Shown piece after piece: positions 6,321 through 8,315 of a stretch of 8,315 nt of DNA. A program made the translations under genes and the position numbers. The first letter of the stretch is position 1. Every line of letters begins with the position of its first letter. This stretch comes from UBA9410 sp963933065 (GTDB lineage: Bacteria; Actinomycetota; Acidimicrobiia; Acidimicrobiales; MedAcidi-G1): positions 1 to 8,315 of the forward strand of contig CAWVUB010000101.1 in NCBI GenBank assembly GCA_963933065.1. Reading direction: 5' to 3'. Below the pieces are notes generated by a model. That model searched no databases. It was not told where the DNA came from and saw nothing but the letters and a program-made list of their open reading frames with translations.

Positions 6321-7769
6321 GTGTTCGAGAGTTTGAGTAGTCGGTTTGAGGGGGTTCTTAAGCGGATTAGAGGAAAGGGACGCCTCGGCGTTGAGGACGT
6401 TGAGGATTTCCTTGGAGAGTTTCGGCTGGCTCTACTGGATGCGGACGTCCACCTATCGGTAGTCCGCACCTTCCAGGATCGAATCCGAGAGCGGGCGGTC
6501 GGCACTGAAGTTAGTGGGGCTCTGAATCCCGGTCAGCAGGTTGTAAAGATCGTGCTTGAGGAGCTGACTGCGGTGCTTGGCGGTGAAACTCACCGGCTCT
6601 CCTACGCGTCTAAGCCACCTACCGTGGTGCTACTTGCGGGCCTCCAGGGAGCAGGCAAGACCACCGCAGCAGTCAAGTTGGCTCGCTGGTTTAAAATCCA
6701 GGGGCGTAACCCGATGTTGATCGGCGCCGATCTGCAACGGCCGGCTGCGGTGGAACAACTACGAACGCTGGCCGAACGTATTGACGTACCGGTTTTCAGC
6801 GATCTGACTGACTCGATCTCGGTAGCTGGAGCTGGGCTGGCCGAGGCCCGGCGTCTGGGGCGCGACGTGGTTATCTGTGACACGGCTGGCCGCTTAGCTA
6901 TTGATGATGACCTTATGGACGAGTTGGTTGGGGTAGCTGAAGTGCTTGAACCACACCACACCCTCTTGGTGGTTGACGCCATGGTTGGCCAAGACGCTGT
7001 TAACACTGCCCAATCGTTCCAGGATCGCCTCAGTCTCGACGCAGTGGTGCTCACCAAACTGGACGGTGATGCCCGAGGCGGTGCGGCGCTAAGTATTAAG
7101 GAGGTGTTGGGTCGACCAATTGCCTTTGCATCGACCGGCGAAGCTCTCGATGATTTTGAACTGTTCCATCCGGACCGTTTGGCCAGCCGCATTCTTGGCA
7201 TGGGCGACGTAGAAACCCTTATAGAAAGGGCTGAAGAGACATTTGAGCAGGCCGAGGCCGAGGCCGCTGCGAGTCGTCTTCTAGATGGTTCGTTCACTCT
7301 GGACGATTTTTTGGATCAACTTAAGGCTCTCCGAAAGATGGGACCTATCAGCGACATTATGGGCATGGTTCCAGGAATGGCTCATCAGATGAAGGGTGTC
7401 GAGACTGATGTGGACGAGCGTCGGATTGACCGGATTGAAGGAATTATTCATTCAATGACCCCGAGCGAGAGGGTGAACCCAGACGTCATTGATGGTTCTC
7501 GGCGGGCTCGGATCGCTGTAGGTAGCGGCACTAAGCCCAATGAGATCAACCAACTGGTTCGTCAGTTTCGTGAGATGCGCAAGATGATGAAGCAGATGGG
7601 TGGTAAAAGTCAGGGAGCGAAGGGGCGGCGTAAGGGTCGAAAAGCTCGTGGCGGCAGGACAACAGATGGTGGGTCGGCACCAATTGATAAAAAGAGAGGT
7701 CTATCGCTACCTGGACTGGGTGATACAGGGGGAGCGGGGTCGTTTCCAGTAGATCTTGGAAGTTCGTAG
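6321..7769 (+). CDS. ffh: Signal recognition particle protein Ffh (SRP54)
   Basis: Ffh is the protein subunit of bacterial SRP: it binds hydrophobic signal sequences and SRP RNA, and forms a GTP-dependent heterodimer with FtsY. The 482-residue product starts at GTG with a strong ribosome-binding site. The N domain spans about 1-98 (FRLALLDADVHLSVV, the ALLEADV-type motif). The G domain has P-loop GLQGAGKTT at 107-115 (K113), ADLQRPAAVEQL, DTAGR at 187-191 and TKLDGDARGG from 245. The Met-rich M domain spans about 300-428, with the signal-binding region LRKMGPISDIMGMVPGM and the RNA-binding segment from R394 (RRARIAVGSGT) to MRKMMKQMGG. A 54-residue tail (429-482), first Lys/Arg/Gly-rich and then Pro/Gly-rich, follows; such basic tails vary between species. 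No SRP RNA gene was recognised in the window. All motifs are intact. Confidence 0.98.
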   Translation: MFESLSSRFEGVLKRIRGKGRLGVEDVEDFLGEFRLALLDADVHLSVVRTFQDRIRERAVGTEVSGALNPGQQVVKIVLEELTAVLGGETHRLSYASKPPTVVLLAGLQGAGKTTAAVKLARWFKIQGRNPMLIGADLQRPAAVEQLRTLAERIDVPVFSDLTDSISVAGAGLAEARRLGRDVVICDTAGRLAIDDDLMDELVGVAEVLEPHHTLLVVDAMVGQDAVNTAQSFQDRLSLDAVVLTKLDGDARGGAALSIKEVLGRPIAFASTGEALDDFELFHPDRLASRILGMGDVETLIERAEETFEQAEAEAAASRLLDGSFTLDDFLDQLKALRKMGPISDIMGMVPGMAHQMKGVETDVDERRIDRIEGIIHSMTPSERVNPDVIDGSRRARIAVGSGTKPNEINQLVRQFREMRKMMKQMGGKSQGAKGRRKGRKARGGRTTDGGSAPIDKKRGLSLPGLGDTGGAGSFPVDLGSS

Positions 7770-7781
7770 CGCTGATCCGAC

Positions 7782-7861
7782 GGTGAAGGCTGGAAAACGG
7801 CGCGAAATCCGGCAGACTGGGGCACTGCGCTGGCGGATCACTGCCTGCGTCCGCCTTCATC
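7782..7861 (+). other. Inverted repeats in the ffh-rpsP gap; possible RNA structure
   Basis: The 152-base gap between ffh and rpsP is the longest in the window. GGTGAAGGC at 7782-7790 can pair with GCCTTCATC at 7853-7861 (nine pairs, one G-U), enclosing GGCAG 7811-7815 with CTGCC 7841-7845. A competing hairpin, GGCGGA 7832-7837 with TCCGCC 7850-7855, shares bases with the outer stem, and TGATCCG 7773-7779 can pair with CGGATCA 7834-7840. No T-run follows, so it is not a typical terminator. It may be a structured rpsP leader or a factor-dependent terminator after ffh; no known RNA family is recognised. Confidence 0.3.
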
Positions 7862-7921
7862 CCCGCCAGTCAGTGCGTGGGTGTTGACGAACAGTCTCCC
7901 TTACAAGAAAGTGGTAACGAC

Positions 7922-8315
7922 GTGGCCGTGAAACTCCGCCTAATGCGGATGGGCAAGAAGAAGCAGCCGACCTACAGGGTGGTTGCGGCTGATTCGCGTA
8001 AAGCGCGAAATGGCAGGATCATCGAGGCAGTTGGCTTTTATGACCCACGACGGGATCCGTCCGTGATCGAGATCGATAATGAGAAAGCGTTGGCGTGGTT
8101 GCGCAACGGTGCTCAACCAACCGACCGTGTTGAGAAGCTCCTAAAGATCACAGGAGCATGGGACGAGTTCAAGGGGCAGCCAGTTGGCACTAGTGTCACT
8201 GCTGCGCCTGAGCCGGTGGTGGCTGCTGCGCCTGAGCCTGTTGTGGAGGCTGCTGCAGAGGAGCCTGTTGTGGAGGCTGCTGCAGAGGAGCCTGTTGTGG
8301 AGGCTGCTGCAGAGG
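7922..8315 (+). CDS. rpsP: 30S ribosomal protein S16 with repetitive C-terminal tail (3' end outside window)
   Basis: S16 is a primary assembly protein of the 30S subunit. The start is GTG 7922: reading it as Met gives MAVKLRLMRMGKKKQPTYRV, the standard S16 beginning. A weak ribosome-binding site, AAAGTGGT, lies 6 bases upstream at 7908-7915. The core spans residues 1 to about 83, with the conserved ADSRKARNGRIIEAVGFYDP segment and the GAQPTDRVEKLLKITG segment. From about residue 86 a low-complexity Pro/Val/Glu/Ala tail begins; from residue 106 it is made of exact PVVEAAAEE units. The frame is still open at the right edge after 131 codons, so the total length is unknown. Ala/Glu-rich S16 extensions occur in Actinomycetota, but exact DNA repeats are less usual. 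Position after ffh fits the common ffh-rpsP-rimM-trmD order. Confidence 0.96.
   Translation, partial: MAVKLRLMRMGKKKQPTYRVVAADSRKARNGRIIEAVGFYDPRRDPSVIEIDNEKALAWLRNGAQPTDRVEKLLKITGAWDEFKGQPVGTSVTAAPEPVVAAAPEPVVEAAAEEPVVEAAAEEPVVEAAAE
8207..8315 (+). repeat. Exact 27-bp tandem repeat in the S16 tail
   Basis: Units of 27 bases encoding PVVEAAAEE begin at 8237, 8264 and 8291. The first two are complete and identical, and the third matches through all 25 bases left in the window. Two diverged, shorter segments precede them: PEPVVAAA (8207-8230) and PE (8231-8236). Identity at silent positions points to recent expansion by slippage or unequal recombination. The period is a multiple of three, so copy-number changes stay in frame. 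Confidence 0.93.

Noticed and set aside
6602..7297. 231-codon open frame on the minus strand opposite ffh
   Set aside because: Ser/Arg/Ala-rich composition and no motif; it lies wholly over the conserved GTPase and M-domain coding sequence, so it is a shadow.
7884..7907. TTGACG at 7884 and TACAAG at 7902 as an rpsP promoter
   Set aside because: The spacer is only 12 bases, well below the usual 16-18, and no better -10 is found at the right distance.
1..8315. Mobile element, CRISPR array, tRNA or other RNA gene
   Set aside because: No terminal inverted repeats, transposase motifs, spaced direct repeats or cloverleaf-like sequence were seen; apart from the gaps described, the window is filled by seven intact or edge-cut genes.

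Overview
This window looks like chromosomal core DNA from a member of the Actinomycetota, perhaps an acidimicrobial or otherwise uncultured lineage. The evidence is the order smc - (insert) - ftsY - ffh - rpsP, a moderately high G+C composition, frequent GTG starts, several starts with no Shine-Dalgarno sequence but a TANNNT box a few bases upstream, and an Ala/Glu/Pro tail on ribosomal protein S16. The phylum call is fairly safe; anything finer is inference. All seven genes lie on the plus strand. The first (smc) is cut at the left edge and the last (rpsP) at the right edge.

Layout: 1-1643 is the C-terminal part of the chromosome-organising ATPase SMC (end of hinge, returning coiled coil, C-terminal ATPase head). 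1696-2403 and 2400-3653 encode an OmpR/PhoB-type response regulator and a two-pass sensor histidine kinase that overlap by 4 bases. 3714-5300 is a membrane-anchored HtrA-type serine protease with a C-terminal PDZ domain. The trio resembles the mprA-mprB-pepD envelope-stress cluster of mycobacteria and, more loosely, CssRS-HtrA of Bacillus. 5359-6264 is FtsY (SRP receptor) and 6321-7769 is Ffh (SRP54). After a 152-base gap containing inverted repeats, rpsP begins at GTG 7922 and runs off the right edge inside a perfect 27-bp coding repeat.

Working together: FtsY and Ffh are the two GTPases that deliver nascent membrane and secreted proteins to the translocon. HtrA degrades or refolds damaged proteins outside the membrane, and the two-component pair probably senses envelope stress. 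The window therefore places an extracytoplasmic quality-control module between smc and the SRP genes, which are more usually close together in Actinomycetota.

I saw no mobile element, CRISPR array, tRNA, rRNA or clearly novel multi-gene system. The points most worth a second look are tandem 19-residue repeats between the membrane anchor and protease domain of HtrA, a lone cysteine pair in a loop just before its active-site serine, the exact 27-bp repeat in rpsP, apparent leaderless starts sharing a TACC(G/T)T box before the regulator and protease genes, and possible RNA structure upstream of rpsP.
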